NCBI GenBank assembly: GCA_012934845.2 | Contig: WNNJ02003401.1 | Coordinates: forward strand, 175,041 to 239,040 | Length of the DNA: 64,000 nucleotides | Origin: Pomphorhynchus laevis | Lineage: Eukaryota > Acanthocephala > Palaeacanthocephala > Echinorhynchida > Pomphorhynchidae | Reading direction: 5' to 3' | Notes under the pieces: model-generated | What the model saw: the letters and a program-made list of their open reading frames with translations, nothing else | Database searches by the model: none | Told to the model about the DNA's origin: nothing | Part shown: piece by piece, positions 11,401 to 23,715 of the stretch | How the letters are laid out: every line of letters begins with the position of its first letter | Position numbering within the stretch: the stretch's first letter is position 1 | Made by a program: the position numbers and the translations under genes

Positions 11401-14298
11401 AATTGAATGGTATAACAGTAGTTGTTTAAATTTTGTTTTGGATTTGATTTTGACTGTTAAATAAATTAAAAGAATAAAATATGATATCATTATATTAAAA
11501 AATTAGGTATTTGCTAGTAAAGCTAGGTATTTCTAGTTATTTTCTAAGTGTTACATTTAGGTACATCAGTAAAGCTAATAGTCTTCTACAATGTTCTTGT
11601 AATGGCATTAAATTTGCAGCTGGTCAAGGACTGGCTCTTGTTGCTGAATTAACCAGAGAAGATAGCAAAATTGTAGGTTCAGAGAATGTATTATTCGCAA
11701 TTGTCTGATTTTTATTAAGAATTTTGTTGTTTCTAATGAACTTATCGATGCTGTCAGCAATTTGGTTGCTGAATGCGGAAAATCTCAACATAAAAAAGAT
11801 CTACTACTTCAACGTGTACATTTTCGCAATATTGAAAAGTCCTTAAAGGTACCTTAATTAGATTTGAAATTAATTTTTATAATTAATTTTTACGATTTAA
11901 AAATTAATAGATTTATCGTTTTAGAATATATCGCATTAAAACATCAATTATCTTATTAATTAACTAAATCAACAAACTAGAAACTATTCATTTAAACTCG
12001 AACCTATTCTCCAACTATCAACAGAATAAAGGCGACTTTGTTCAAATTAGTTTCCCCAATATTTCGGTGTCGCACAGACTCACCGATTTATCAACGATTA
12101 CCTTTTTTAAAAACACTTTAAAGATATGACATTTGATATAAGTAATAAAATTATTATTTCGTTATTTGATTTTTACTTTGAAATAGGATTGACAAATTAT
12201 ATTTATTATCTATATATTTCACTCGCTCCTACTAGCAAAAGCAAAATTCATATTTTTACATTTTAGAACATGTAAAAATATATTTAAATATATTTTTTAT
12301 CATAAGTTTATAAATTGTTTTATCAAATATTTAATTTTTTTATCAGCCTGTGATGCTATCAGAAGCTAGCCAATATAATTCTTTAAAATTAAAAAATATT
12401 TATATAAATTTACATTTTAAATTTATATTTATTATTAAAATCTATATAAATAATACAAATATTATTTATGTTTATATTAATTAACTTGCATATTATCAGC
12501 ATAATACAATATCTTATATTATTAATATAAAATAATAATTAGCATTTGGCTACATAAAATAACATGATTTATGTATGTTAAATCTTTATCTATATTCTGT
12601 TTCTATTCAGCAAAGGTGCTACAATGATGAGATCATTCAAGTAAACAAAAGCAAGCTAATTATAAATTCATGGAAATTACGGTATTGCTATGATTTCCTA
12701 AATAAAATTCTTTCCAATTCATTTTACAAGCATTTACAGGTAATCTTTATAGCTCTATAGCTCTTATTTTATTACTTTTTATTGAAGAATAATGCTGCGG
12801 TACGACAACTTCTGAATTTCGACGGGTGTTCTGTACATGATATGAACTCAATTCCTAACTGCCAATACTGGGTAAACTTATTTTCGACTTTCAATTTATT
12901 ACTATTAACGCTTTTTACCATAATGTTGATAACCATATTGCATCATATTGCTGTTAGGATGGATTGAGCAATAGAGACTGACATAACAGTTTACTGATCT
13001 CAAAAATACTGAGTTATAAAGATTCTTAAAAGATTTATTAAACTATAAGAATCACTATAAATTAAAACGATTAAGTGGAAAGATTTTACGGATCGTAAAT
13101 TAAAATACCGTAACAATCGCTTAAAATTTTTTAACTTATAAAATATCTGAAAATATTTTTTTAAAAGTTTAATACTCAGTAAATGAATTGATTTAATATC
13201 TTGCAAACTTAGAATACTTACCTATTGAGCTTTGGTATAGCTCAATTTCCTATTGAATTTATGAATTGAGCTGTGATAGTAATGTCCAGATAGCAATGCC
13301 TTCTTATCAGTTATTACGAAGAATTAAAGTGCTTACATGTCCATGCTTTATGAGTTACTTTTTATTCGAATTCATATATTTTGGATAGAAATCGGGCTGT
13401 GCCAGACAACTGAGGCAATAAATGATGTATTATAATAAAACATTTCCTTTGTTTCAAGGATATCATTTATTTAAGTTTGGACTACGCAATAATTATATAT
13501 TGATTTTTCGATACAAAGATTGGCACCCGTCTGTATCGTTTTTAGTTCATGTTTATTTTAAATTTTATTATAAAGTAAAACTAAAGTATAAAATAAATAA
13601 AATAAAAATAAATTATAAAGTAAATATAAAGTTTATATTGATGTTTTTGTATAAAATAATCGAATTGATGCGTAGTATGATAATAATTCTTAGAAAATTA
13701 TTACAAGTTAATTATTCGGGATTAAAATAAAAGTAAAATACAGAATAAATAATATCTCTCTGTTTCTTAAAATTGCTGTTTGCAATGCAAGATCAAATAC
13801 TTTAATTAATATTAAAGTATTTAAAATTGATTTCAATTAAATCATTAAAATTGATTCTATAAAATTAAGTTAATCTTATATTTTTAATGAGAAATATCTT
13901 ATTAGCTTTATTAATTTTTCTCTTTTTAAAATTTGTTTTGATTTAAAAAAATAAATCAAGTTTTGAAAAGAGATATTTCAACGATCGTTTATGATAATAG
14001 CAATTTCGAATTGAAATTTCAAAACTAAAATATTTTAATTTACGTTGTAATTAAAATAAACAAACTTGTCTATTTAATGTTAGGTTTGATATTAAAAGAA
14101 TCGTCACTGATATTAAGTTGCCTTATATTTGGTCTAAAACGTGAATTTGACTTCTCAGATTATTTGTTTTTGTTTCTGTTTAATGTGTATCTTAATGTTT
14201 AGAAATGGGCAGATAAAAAACGATATAAAGAACGATATAAAGAACGATCTTTGAGGAGAGATGCTAAGGTTTTAACACTAAATGATGCTGAGCTGTAA
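8420..14298 (+). CDS. IFRD1: IFRD1-like gene (interferon-related developmental regulator), multi-exon
   Basis: Six exons with matching phases: 8420-8663, 9279-9917, 11561-11848, 12611-12739, 12788-12871 and 14203-14298. They give about 490 residues, near the usual size of this ARM/HEAT-like transcriptional co-regulator family. Landmarks in family order are an acidic N-terminus ending ALDKITDKR, then [13 protein letters not shown] with [13 protein letters not shown], then [44 protein letters not shown] and a lysine/arginine-rich C-terminus ([15 protein letters not shown]) with stop at 14296-14298 complete the set. One frame change is needed inside exon 11561-11848, so the gene is either recently broken or carries a sequence error. 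The 11561 intron contains an HSP90 retropseudogene. Identity comes from the ordered motifs; sequence divergence is high. Confidence 0.8.
9279..9917 (+). CDS. IFRD1: IFRD-like gene, large central exon
   Basis: The largest IFRD exon: 639 bp, one incoming and two outgoing bases, acceptor TTGAG|C and donor AAAG|GTATTT. It encodes the helical-repeat part: [58 protein letters not shown] and an [12 protein letters not shown] block. In known IFRD proteins the same region is 'ETLLDALLRSLKRG..EQ.LAA.ALALL'. The frame is open throughout, and neighbouring exons fit its phase on both sides. Confidence 0.85.
9918..10554. other. AT-only low-complexity intron stretch
   Basis: From about 10190 to 10500 the sequence is almost entirely AATTAATTATTT-like simple sequence. 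No gene. Confidence 0.7.
10555..11080 (-). pseudogene. HSP90 processed pseudogene fragment
   Basis: The minus strand reads [41 protein letters not shown], then [12 protein letters not shown] and LGGGAKITL. These equal the end of the ATPase domain of cytosolic HSP90 (family: DTGIGMTK, GADISMIGQFGVGF, WESSAGGSF, GRGTKI). In other frames below 10720 come GYPIMLV and an acidic linker with [12 protein letters not shown]. There are no introns, at least one frame change and in-frame stops. It covers only about 170 residues and lies antisense within an IFRD intron. Its GC-richness compared with the surroundings fits a retrocopy. Confidence 0.9.
11110..11300. mobile_element. Decayed relative of the foldback element
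   Basis: ACAGGAATGAA at the left, AATATTTCGATAATTC and GCTGTCATCTTAGG in the middle and TTCTTCGTTTCTGTAA at the right recall the copies at 2542 and 24515, with many changes. Confidence 0.45.
11561..11848 (+). CDS. IFRD1: IFRD-like gene, exon with internal frame change
   Basis: The acceptor TTTAG|G at 11560/11561 supplies the single base needed. The first frame reads [17 protein letters not shown], matching the IFRD 'R.AAGE.LALL.ELAR' block. Coding similarity resumes in another frame with [14 protein letters not shown] and [15 protein letters not shown], matching '.LA.D..K.RAKKDRR.QR..FRD', up to donor AAAG|GTACCT. The two halves join only if the frame shifts between about 11660 and 11700. 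No splice pair short enough to explain it was found. Confidence 0.7.
12872..14202. other. Last intron of the IFRD-like gene
   Basis: AT-rich, with a short hairpin at 13223-13246 (ATTGAGCT/AGCTCAAT). The 102-codon frame at 13422-13730 is lysine/tyrosine-rich low complexity and looks like chance. Confidence 0.4.
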
Positions 14299-15189
14299 TT
14301 CAAATTAATATTTTACGCGTGCTTTATTGAAAATGGTACATTTACTCGTAGCACCTCAACTCTGTCAAAATTATAAATAAGAAATGGGCATTTTGTAATT
14401 TAATCGTCAACTGTAATTCATAATTCAAATTAGTAAATTTAATCTGGACTTCAAATAACACGCTTTAATAAAAAAAAGCAAATGTAGTAATCTGAAAAAC
14501 CGAACACAACGCAGCACTGAAAAGAACCGATACGGATCACAACATCCGCAAAATTTACTCAAATTGAATGTAAAATACCGATGTGATGCTTTCATAAAAA
14601 TTGCCGGTTACACTGCTATGTCACATTACACATTTTTTATTGACAATAATCAGGAAATCAACACCTTGACACCGTTGCTGACAAGTATTATTGAATATGA
14701 AAACGAATATAATTCAGTTAGTTGGACGACCGTAATTGTTATGCTTAACAAACATCATTTACATCCAAAGTAACGAAAATACGTTCAGATATAACAGTTA
14801 GAATTACGTCATTAATAAAAATACTTTATTTTAATAAATCATTTAAAGATTAAATGATTAAAGATTATTGACAGATTATTAATTAAATAATCTGTCAATA
14901 TATTATTGACAGATTATTATTATCAATATATAATCTGTCAAATTATTACTTTTCTGATATTGACAATAATCAGGAAAGTCAACTACAATAAACAGCATAA
15001 TAGGACATGCAATAGGATATTGTAAATTATATAGATATTGTAAATCATCTATAGATTAAGATAATAAAAATATTTTATTATTAATAATAAGTATTTATTA
15101 ATTATTTATTTCACGAAAGATTAAAATACCCTTATTTTAACAAAATATATGTGCAGTATTAACTCATAAATCCTTAATGGAAAATTCGA
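14299..15189. other. Region between the IFRD stop and the palindrome
   Basis: It contains an AATAAA at about 14467 that could end the IFRD transcript. A 69-codon frame at 14564-14773 has no recognisable motifs. A nest of GACAGATTATT/AATAATCTGTC inverted repeats lies at 14875-14945. Confidence 0.4.
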
Positions 15190-17444
15190 CATCAACATCA
15201 TAGCTTCTTTGTTTTAATATTGTCAGCAAATTCGAACTTTCATAAAGTTCATTGTTTGAAGTGATAGCATCGATTATCGCCGTGCATATTCGTAATCGGA
15301 TATCTCCATTACTTGAAATTGAAGACTCGTATAAACTTTTTAACAATTCTTTGTTCTTGATTTCAAAACTTATAGCATTCAGGTTGGCCTGTATGAACAA
15401 ATTCGTAAGAATTATAGACATGAGACCTGTAATATGTCTCATGACAAACATATCAGTGTCGTTAATCCTAAACAAACCACGATTTGTTAAATTTGTGCTT
15501 AAATTTATGTTTCACGTGTGAATGTTTATTTCGCGAAAGATAAAATAATTAAGTTTAAATTAAATTCATTAATTAAATTTTAATTTTACTTGCAGTATTA
15601 ACTCATAAATCCTTAATTGAAAATTGGATGCGCCAAATGATCTCGCGTCTATCAGCTCAAGTCTATTTTACATTTTTCCATAATAATTTCAGTTTCTATT
15701 TCAAAGTAAAATATATTGCAATCACAAGTAAAATCTTCCGTTAAATTAAATTGTCATCGATAATCTGTTTGTTTCGGGCATTACTAAAATAGAACGCTTC
15801 CCATAAGTTTGTATTGTAGTTGTGTCAAATCCTTTTTGGTCTTTGTTAATCAAGTAATACACGATTTTCATAAATACACAGAACTCATCGTTTTTTGATA
15901 TTTTAACGTAATTATTTTCAATTAATTATTATATTCTATTAGTATCCAATAGGTAATATCATTTATAGATTGATTTATTTAAAAATGCAATCAACAAAAC
16001 TCGTTTCTATAGAATACCAAAAATAACCTTAATTTTGATGATTGAAAAATACAAAGTTAAAAATTATAACCTTCGTTTATATATTGATCATAATATTGAT
16101 CTTAATAAAGAACGTGACCAAATTCCATGTTACGTTTTTAAAATCTAAGAACTCTTAAATAATGTTGTTACCTGAACCATTTTTGTAATAGAAAGAATAT
16201 GGTACTCAAATTGATAAGTTCCTGCATTCCAATAACTTTATTCTATATAAAGTACATTGAAATAAGCATCCCGTTACCAAGTTAAAATACAAGGTTAAAA
16301 ATTCGTTTATGTATCGATTTAAAAATGATTTATGTAAAATATTCAACAAAAACATTAAATGACAAGGCAGAATTGTATTTACATTAAACAAATTGGATAT
16401 GCTTAAAAACACTCACTTTGACATGCTTATAGATAAATACTTACATTCTCAGATAAATTTGAAGCACAGGAAATTCCATGTTACTAGCTTGGAAGCATCT
16501 TATTGATTTGGAAATCAGGTTTAGAATGTGAAACTTCTCGATTGGTCGTTTCATCTTTAAATAAAGATGTTTAAATAAAACAGAAATAGTTACTTTTTAT
16601 AAATGATAATGTAGAAGTGAGTTGTTACAATATCATATAAATTCTTTCGCGGTTATTTTAAAAGATTGAAATTTCATAACTGACCCTTTGAAACATTAAC
16701 AACCAGGTCATATCTAATTTATTATTTACAAAATGATAGCTCGATTTACAATTTTTCTTAGATAAATTGTGATTTGTCAAGGTCGCAAATACAATGCAAG
16801 TTTATTCATAATAGACAAATCAAATTATTTTTAATCATGTACTTACATTGAATTTACATAAAATTCTTTTCATTGATTCCTTATCGATTTTATAGTTAAG
16901 TTTGTATTCATTGTATTTCCACGGATAACTGCTGATGTCAAACAGTGAGTAAATATTACCTCGTTTTACACGCTAAATTGAGAAAAAGAGATCATGTACA
17001 CGAATAATTTAAATCATAATACATAAATTATATATAGAAACAAGATGAAAATTATTACTTTGCCAAACGCTTTTATTTAAATTGGAAAAATAAAAATTGG
17101 ATTATATAAAATTGGGATATATGCCATAGTATTTAATGATATTGACAGTAGAGTGAAAACCATGCGTTGTGTGTTGAGATTACATGTATATCGTCTAGAT
17201 TCGATGCAGAATACGTTCAAGCTATTCGTTATGTTTAATATGAATATTACGACCACTATTTGGTAAACATGACATGCGAATTAGAAATAGCGAAATATGT
17301 AAAATAAATTGTAAATAAATAAAGACTTTAATAATACACCAAAATATATAGCATGCAAGAAATAAACTAGGTCACAACAAAGTCAGATAAAAATGACAGA
17401 ACTTCACTTCATTGTTCTTCGTCTTCCCTTTATCTTTCATTGCC

Positions 17445-17575
17445 TCAGGTCCAGGGGGATCTGAGCCCCCCCCCAACCGATCCAACACGCCGCCTTCCGA
17501 CTGAACCACCCGGGGTCTTTCACCCCCCCCCGAAGAATCCACTAGGCGCGGACTATGCTGGGTAAACGCGAGAAA
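17445..17575. other. GC-rich island with homopolymer C runs (left arm)
   Basis: About 130 bases of GC-rich sequence with runs of 8-11 C lie inside an AT-rich intron. The same block is in the right arm at 37165-37300 with shorter or longer C/G runs. Origin unknown; not a recognisable gene. Confidence 0.6.
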
Positions 17576-18000
17576 ATAAATTGTTTGAATTGTAAATTTT
17601 AATACACAGGATATTGTGCAAATTGTTTAAATATGAACGTAGTAGTTACTAGTCTATAATGTTTATAATACGACTCAATTTAATTACCTTTGATATAAGC
17701 CGATTTATTGAAGGAAACTTTTTATTAACAAGTCCAATGATTTCATTCGCAATTGGAAGATAATTCTGTATTAACAAGGAGTATCATATTTTAATTGAAA
17801 ATTAATTGAAAATACCTGAGTAGTAGAGTTACCAAAGTACAGAAAAATATCGATCATTGAATTAGATAAATTCTTCTCACATGCAATCAGTATTGTGGAT
17901 AACAATTTAGCGACTAGCACGCTAAAATCGTTGTCTTTTTCGAAGCAACTAAATGTTTTTAAATCTCATCGAATGGGATTTTTACTATAAACATATACGT

Positions 18001-18993
18001 TAAATTGAAAAAAAATAAAAATTGGATTATATAAAATTGGGATATATGCCATAGTATTTAATGATGTTGACAGTAGAGTGAAAAACATACGTCGTGTGTT
18101 GAAAATACATGCAAATAACTAGATTGATACAGAATACGTTCAAGCTATTCGTTATGTTTAATATGAACATAACGATTTTAATAATAAAAATTTTATTATT
18201 TATAAACACAATGTAAAAGACAAAACTAAATACTGAAATAAAGAAGCGTACATTCCTCCGAAGGATCAAAAGATATCGGGGTTAATATTTATTAATATTA
18301 TTATAACAAATCATGAATATATTTTGATCTGAGAGCTTAGGTTATACAATTCAATATAGTACGCCAAGTCAATAAATGACTAATTCAATTGGAACAGAAA
18401 ATTGATTACTAAGCATTAAATAATTTCTGTAATAAATTGTATTGTTTCAAGTATTTTTATTAATTCTATGATTGATACAAAACTACAAAATTAATTTGCG
18501 GGTCGTAGCTTCTTTGATACAAGGCAACGTTAAATTAAAATCATGTTTATTGAACAAATCAAAGATAAAATGTTAGCTTTAATGAACATTTTACAGCGTG
18601 GTCCACCCACGCTGATTGTAGTGTACAGTGCTGCATCTGGGATTAATGAATTCACACGAGGATAATTTATGAAGCCGACCAAATGATGATACTCGCTCGT
18701 GTATGCAATTATTCATTCTATATAATATTATCTATTAAATTATAATATAATAATATAATATAACATATAATTATAAGATATTTATAATAAAAAATATAAA
18801 ATATTATTTTATACAATATAAAGTAAAATAAAAGCATTTGTAATCAGCCACTAAATCATTCGGGAAATCAATATGAAAAGTAAAATATATTTTAAAAAGG
18901 GACCAAATATGCTCTTAAAAAGGGCATTTTTGATGTCCACCTTAGTTCATCATAAATTTTGAACATTTAATTTAATGCTAACATATATGCAGA
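18001..18993. other. Block of the left arm without a counterpart in the right arm
   Basis: Homology with the right arm stops at 18993 (right 32727) and resumes at 18000 (right 36747). The left block repeats the 17094-17270 sequence at 18014-18180 and carries a second copy of an exon-like segment at 18430-18540. Confidence 0.7.
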
Positions 18994-21155
18994 ATTATTA
19001 TTAATATTGTCTAAACCACATGCAAACGGGTAATTGTTATTTTAGCTCATCTGGAATGTGTATTTATAATTACTAAATTAATATATAATGAATAGTCTAA
19101 CTTTGCTAAATTGAGGAAAACAAAAGTTTTAATTACAGTATTATCTTGAGAATACGAGGAAGCGTTTCAAAGTAGTATATTATTTACAGGAGACTAGCTT
19201 ACGTGCAGAATTATCAAGTATTTTCATTAATTTGATTACAAAATTAATTTTCGTGGACGTAGATACTTTGATACAAGGTAACTGTCAATTAAAATATTGT
19301 TAGTTAAAAATTACAAAATCATAAAATAATGTCGTCTTATCATTTGAAGCATTTTGAAACAAATCTAATATTATTTAAACCAATTTTTATCAAACATATA
19401 AAGATAAAAGATTCGTTAAAATAAACATTTCGTAATCATTGTGAGATCTATAAAGGTATGAAATAGTAAAAAAGGGATCAACTTAGAAAATATCTCTTCA
19501 CTGAAAACGGTAAGACATGACATTAAAAACTTGACATCTTACCACACAGAATTTAACAAATATTTCAATAAATAACTGCTCGATCATTAAATATTTGCAA
19601 CTACAAAATAGGCAAATTGTTAACAAATTTTAATCTTAACTTCTATTTAGTTAAACAATAAATGAGCAAACCTTCAATATAGCCGTTTGATCTGTCGTCA
19701 ATGAAATTTCAGTTGAAAATATGTATTTTACGCAATTTAGTATTAATTGATAGAGTTTCTAGAAAAGAATATATTCGAATATGCATTAAAAGTATATAGA
19801 ATTACTTCTATTGGAACAGTAATCCAGGCTGTTTTTAATCTGTATAAACGAGAAAACTGAATGAGTACTCGTAAAACGGCCATTTCTACAAATATGTTTT
19901 GATTTGTAATAAACTGTTGGCTAGTCAATACTTTCGCTAGCGGAAAGTATTGTTTTTTGATATCGTTTGTAACAAATTGAAGTTGATCTGCAATTGACTA
20001 TAAATAAAAAAGTCGGATTAAAATCAAATCAAGCATAATCAACCTTTATCCGATCAATAGTTTCATCATCGTTCATCTTCTCAAGTAAACGATGTGATTT
20101 ACCAGGATATATTATACTAGATTCGCGATTTAACATCTAAAACAGTTTAACGACATTATAATAAAATTTTAAGCATCGCATATTAGAGGTATGAATACAC
20201 GATGACAGATTTGTTTTGAACAAAACAACGAAAATCAGCAAAATCAGGCATTGAATATATGCACTTACTTCTTCTGTACTTACTTGATTGTATTAGTACA
20301 AACGATATGTTGGTGAACTCTAGATAACAAAGTTTATAACATGAATTATTTTTATGATCGCCTGCAATACACTGAAGTTTATCTGTTAGTTGACATTTGC
20401 ATATAATTATCAAAATAAAATTTAAATATGATATGCAGAATTCAAAAGAAATCAATTATTAAATACGGAATTAATTGAGGAAACATTTAAAGTGCCGATT
20501 CTCAAATGGTAATGAAATTTCAGAGGAAAATATAAATTAGATGCAACTTTGTATTAAACTATTGAGTTAGTAGAAAAGAATATGTTCAAATTTGCATAAA
20601 AGTGAACCATTGTTCGCAAAACCGCGATTTCAATACATGTGCTTTGATGTCAATACTTTCGCTAATGAAACGAATTGGTTTTTAGGATCGCTCGCAATAC
20701 AATGAAGTTGACCTGCAATTGACTATGAATAAAAAAGTCGGATTAAAATCAAATCAATCATAATCTACCTTAATAAGATCAATAGCTTCATTATCATTCA
20801 TTTTGTCATGTAAAAAACAGTTCAAAGATTTAAGAATTAAACAAATAAGCACATTAAGGGTATGAAAACCAGATGACAGATTTTGTTTGAAGAAAATAAC
20901 GAAAATCGCCAAAGTCAGACATTGCAAAATTGTCAAATGTAGTAGTCAAACTCAAGTTTTAAAAACGTTCAATTTTAATTTTTATTATCTAAAATGTACT
21001 TACTCGATTGTGCTTGTACAAACTATACGCTTGTGAGCTGCAGACCCTTACGATCAAAATCCCACTCTGAAATAATATTTACTCCAATGTTACTTCATGT
21101 CTACACATTCTTTCATGTTGATGGAAATATCAAAAATTGTATTCTGGACTATATC

Positions 21156-22060
21156 ATAATTACTTTACTGTACTCTGTCATGAAACTAAGTGTTCTCTAA
21201 CCTTACTTGCATAGACTATAATATCAGTTGCTTACATAGTGAATTGAATTAGACTAATAAATCGCATTTCAATTATTTAAAGTTTAAACCTTTTTCCTAT
21301 ATTCTAAACTAGTATTTTTAATTCGTTTTTTATGGTATACTTTTAGGAATCATCAATTCTAAACCTTATGAATATACAGATGGTCAAAAAATATAACATG
21401 CCGTAATATTCCCACAAATAAACTTAACTTACCCACTTTACACAAGGTGTAACTTTAATACAGAAAATACAGTTACTCAATATTGTGTTTCAAAGCGGAT
21501 GCAAAATATTACTGCACAATTGAAATACTTCTGATCTTACATCCAATAGTACATTTCGCATTTTAATTCATGGTTGTGTAATTGATAATCAATTTTTAAC
21601 ACTATAATGTCTCTGCATTAAGAGACTACAAAAAATAATAACATTAGCTTGGGTCTAAGTTAACTCTAATAAATATGATACTTAAAGTATAAAAGATTAT
21701 TCATTGTGAAGTATGGAGCTTCTTCATTGATGCTTATTTTTGCGGAATACGGACAGGATAACATTTGTTTATAATGTTGATTCAAAAATTCAAAATTATC
21801 AAAGTTTTCACCTTAAATATTTACTCATTTAAAATTACTCATTTTTAACATAACTCATTTTTTTTCAGTTACTCATTCTTATTGAAACACATTTGTACCC
21901 TAGCATGTAAATCAATGAAAAGTGTCTAAATTATTTACAAATGTATTTTAAACATATTTTAACATATTGTAATATTTTAAATGCTAAAAAATATATTGTC
22001 TTAAAGTATTTTTAAGATAATTTTAGCACTATAATGTCTCTACATTATAAAATATTTTAA
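21156..22060. other. Palindrome spacer, first part
   Basis: AT-rich sequence without a gene or recognised repeat. Confidence 0.4.
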
Positions 22061-22189
22061 ATAATAAAAATATTTTGTCTGTATTTTAACAAAATACATA
22101 AGATATTTTGTTAATACAAAATAAAGCAAATAATATTTTTTTAATATAATTTATTCTGTAAATACAGAATTTTAATAGATGCTGCTTAT

Positions 22190-22665
22190 TTAACCACAGA
22201 AGAATGCTTCGCAAATATTGAACCAAAGAATTTTACGTTAAACATAAAAGTAAAATCATTTTTATTATCGTCAATTCTTCTGTGTATTATCTAATCTCGG
22301 ACTTTATAAATACGAGAATTTTCGATATGTGAGCAAAACGTTGAAACTTTATTCACTGTGCAATTTCATGTGTGCTGTCTTATCTTTGTTGATGCCGTCT
22401 GCTGCACAACGTCCGGAATTGCGAAATGTGATTTGCATTGGAAAATCACGATGAAATTCGTCGACGATAACGGAATCAATAATATTAGACGGAATTGAGT
22501 TTCAAACGGATTACTTAATGTGAGATGTTGTAAACGAGAGCAACAAAAACGTTATCTAAAACCTTCAGTTACGCGTTTATGAGCAACAAACTATATGTTT
22601 TTGTCCGAAATTTTCTCACGTTATAATCTGCAGTTTCTTGCAAATTTAAATAGAGAAGGTAAGTT
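22190..22665 (+). repeat. Direct repeat copy 1 with donor-like end
   Basis: Shared in direct orientation with 28670-29095. Strongest blocks are CACAGAAGAATGC, TCGTCAATTCTTCTGTGT, ATCTAATCTCGGACTTTAT, CTTATCTTTGTTGATGCCG and GTCCGGAATTGCGAA. Both copies end GAGAAGGTAAGT, which looks like an exon end with a 5' splice site. A duplicated promoter plus untranslated first exon is possible, as is a mobile element. No open frame is conserved. Confidence 0.6.
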
Positions 22666-22704
22666 ATATAAGCGAAACGTTTTACGGATGGATAAAAAAT
22701 TGAA

Positions 22705-22840
22705 TTAGAATAAGGTACACTAGATAATCAAATTTCATCAGATGAAATACATCATTAACATGTATTTGTTCCGCTGCTATGTTAGGTCGAGGAATATGGG
22801 CGGAAACCTGATAGCATAGCAGTTCCTTCTAATGACCTCT
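22705..22840 (+). repeat. Dispersed repeat A, copy 3 (best arms)
   Basis: CCGCTGCTATGTTAGGTCGAG is followed by ATATGGGCGGAAACC, then GCATAGCAGTTCCTT and AATGACCT. CTGCTATG pairs with CATAGCAG, and AGGTC...AGGAA pairs with TTCCT...GACCT. The order is A1-B1-A2-B2, an interleaved pairing. Confidence 0.65.
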
Positions 22841-22849
22841 ATCGTTATT

Positions 22850-23715
22850 TAAATTATTTTGTCGTTATTTAAATTATTTAAAATATAACAATTATTTATT
22901 ATTTATAATTATCTATTATTTAATTATTCCAATTTTTTATGAACATTTAATGAACATTTAATTAAAATCAATTAAAACTACTATTAAATTATTGAATTAA
23001 ATATTTAAATTTGCAACAATAATTAACTAATGACTTATCTGTAGCAATTAATTAACTAATTAATAAATAATAAATTAAATAGTTTAATTAAAAGTTTACT
23101 TTTAATAATCCTAAATAATCTATGAAATGGTAAAAACATGTTAGTTATAAATAATGATTTAATTTTAATTTTGTCGTTATTTAAATTATTTAAAATATAA
23201 CAATTATATATTATTTATAATTATCTATTATTTAATTATTCCAATTTTTTATGAACATTTAATTAAAATCAATTAAAACTACTATTAAATTATTGAATTA
23301 AATATTTAAATTTGCAACAATAATTAACTAATGACTTATCTGTAGCAATTAATTAACTAATTAATAAATAATAAATTAAATAGTTTAATTAAAAGTTTAC
23401 TTTTAATAATCCTAAATAATCTTTGAAATGGTAAAAACATGTTAGTTATAAATAATGATTTAATTTTAATTTTGTCGTTATTTGAATTATTTAAAATATA
23501 ACAATTATTTATTATTTACAAATTATCTATTATTTAATTATTCGAATTTTTTATGAACATTTAATGAACATTTAATTAAAATCAATAAGAACTACTATTA
23601 AATTACTGAATTAAATATTTAAATTTGCAACAATCATTAACTAATGACTTATCTGCAACAATCAATTAACTAATTAATAAATAATAAATTAAATAGTTAA
23701 AAGTTTACTTTTTCA
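22850..23715. repeat. Three tandem copies of a ~310-bp AT-rich unit
   Basis: The unit runs from GTCGTTATTTAAATTATTT through AACATTTAATTAAAATC, TTTGCAACAATAATTAAC and CCTAAATAATC to TTTAATTTTAATTT. Copies begin at about 22858, 23174 and 23475; the third is shorter at its end. Identity by eye is very high. Confidence 0.85.

Larger units (their letters stand above)
15193..20136 (-). pseudogene. Inverted partial copy of PDS5 5' exons
   Basis: These are minus-strand images of PDS5-like exons, from 3' to 5' along the plus strand: about 15193-15467, 16443-16552, 16847-16972, 17686-17764, 17816-17948, 19203-19281, 19741-19997 and 20044-20136. Splice signals are retained (for example ACTTAC at 16841). 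The copy ends just inside the block encoding YDVDVE and has no downstream exons, so it can make at most a truncated HEAT fragment. The 18-19 kb portion holds a further, decayed copy of the LPCIK exon (about 18430-18540). A minus-strand transcript would be antisense to the real exons over several kilobases. Confidence 0.8.
15190..21155. repeat. Left arm of a giant inverted duplication
   Basis: This arm is the reverse complement of 30577-39548. Open frames of 61, 90, 60, 68 and 89 codons reappear unchanged in the other arm, and position sums are constant (about 54737 outside the break, 51731 inside), so pairing is colinear with few indels. The outer end is at 15190 against 39548 and the inner end at 21155 against 30577, leaving a 9.4-kb spacer. 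It holds inverted copies of the first PDS5 exons. Confidence 0.95.

Noticed and set aside
13422-13730. 102-codon open frame
   Set aside because: Lys/Tyr/Ile low-complexity product of AT-rich intron sequence; no motif, no splice support.
15252-15521. Plus-strand 89-codon frame, also at 39217 on the other strand
   Set aside because: Antisense of the PDS5 exon encoding INDTDMFVMRH.
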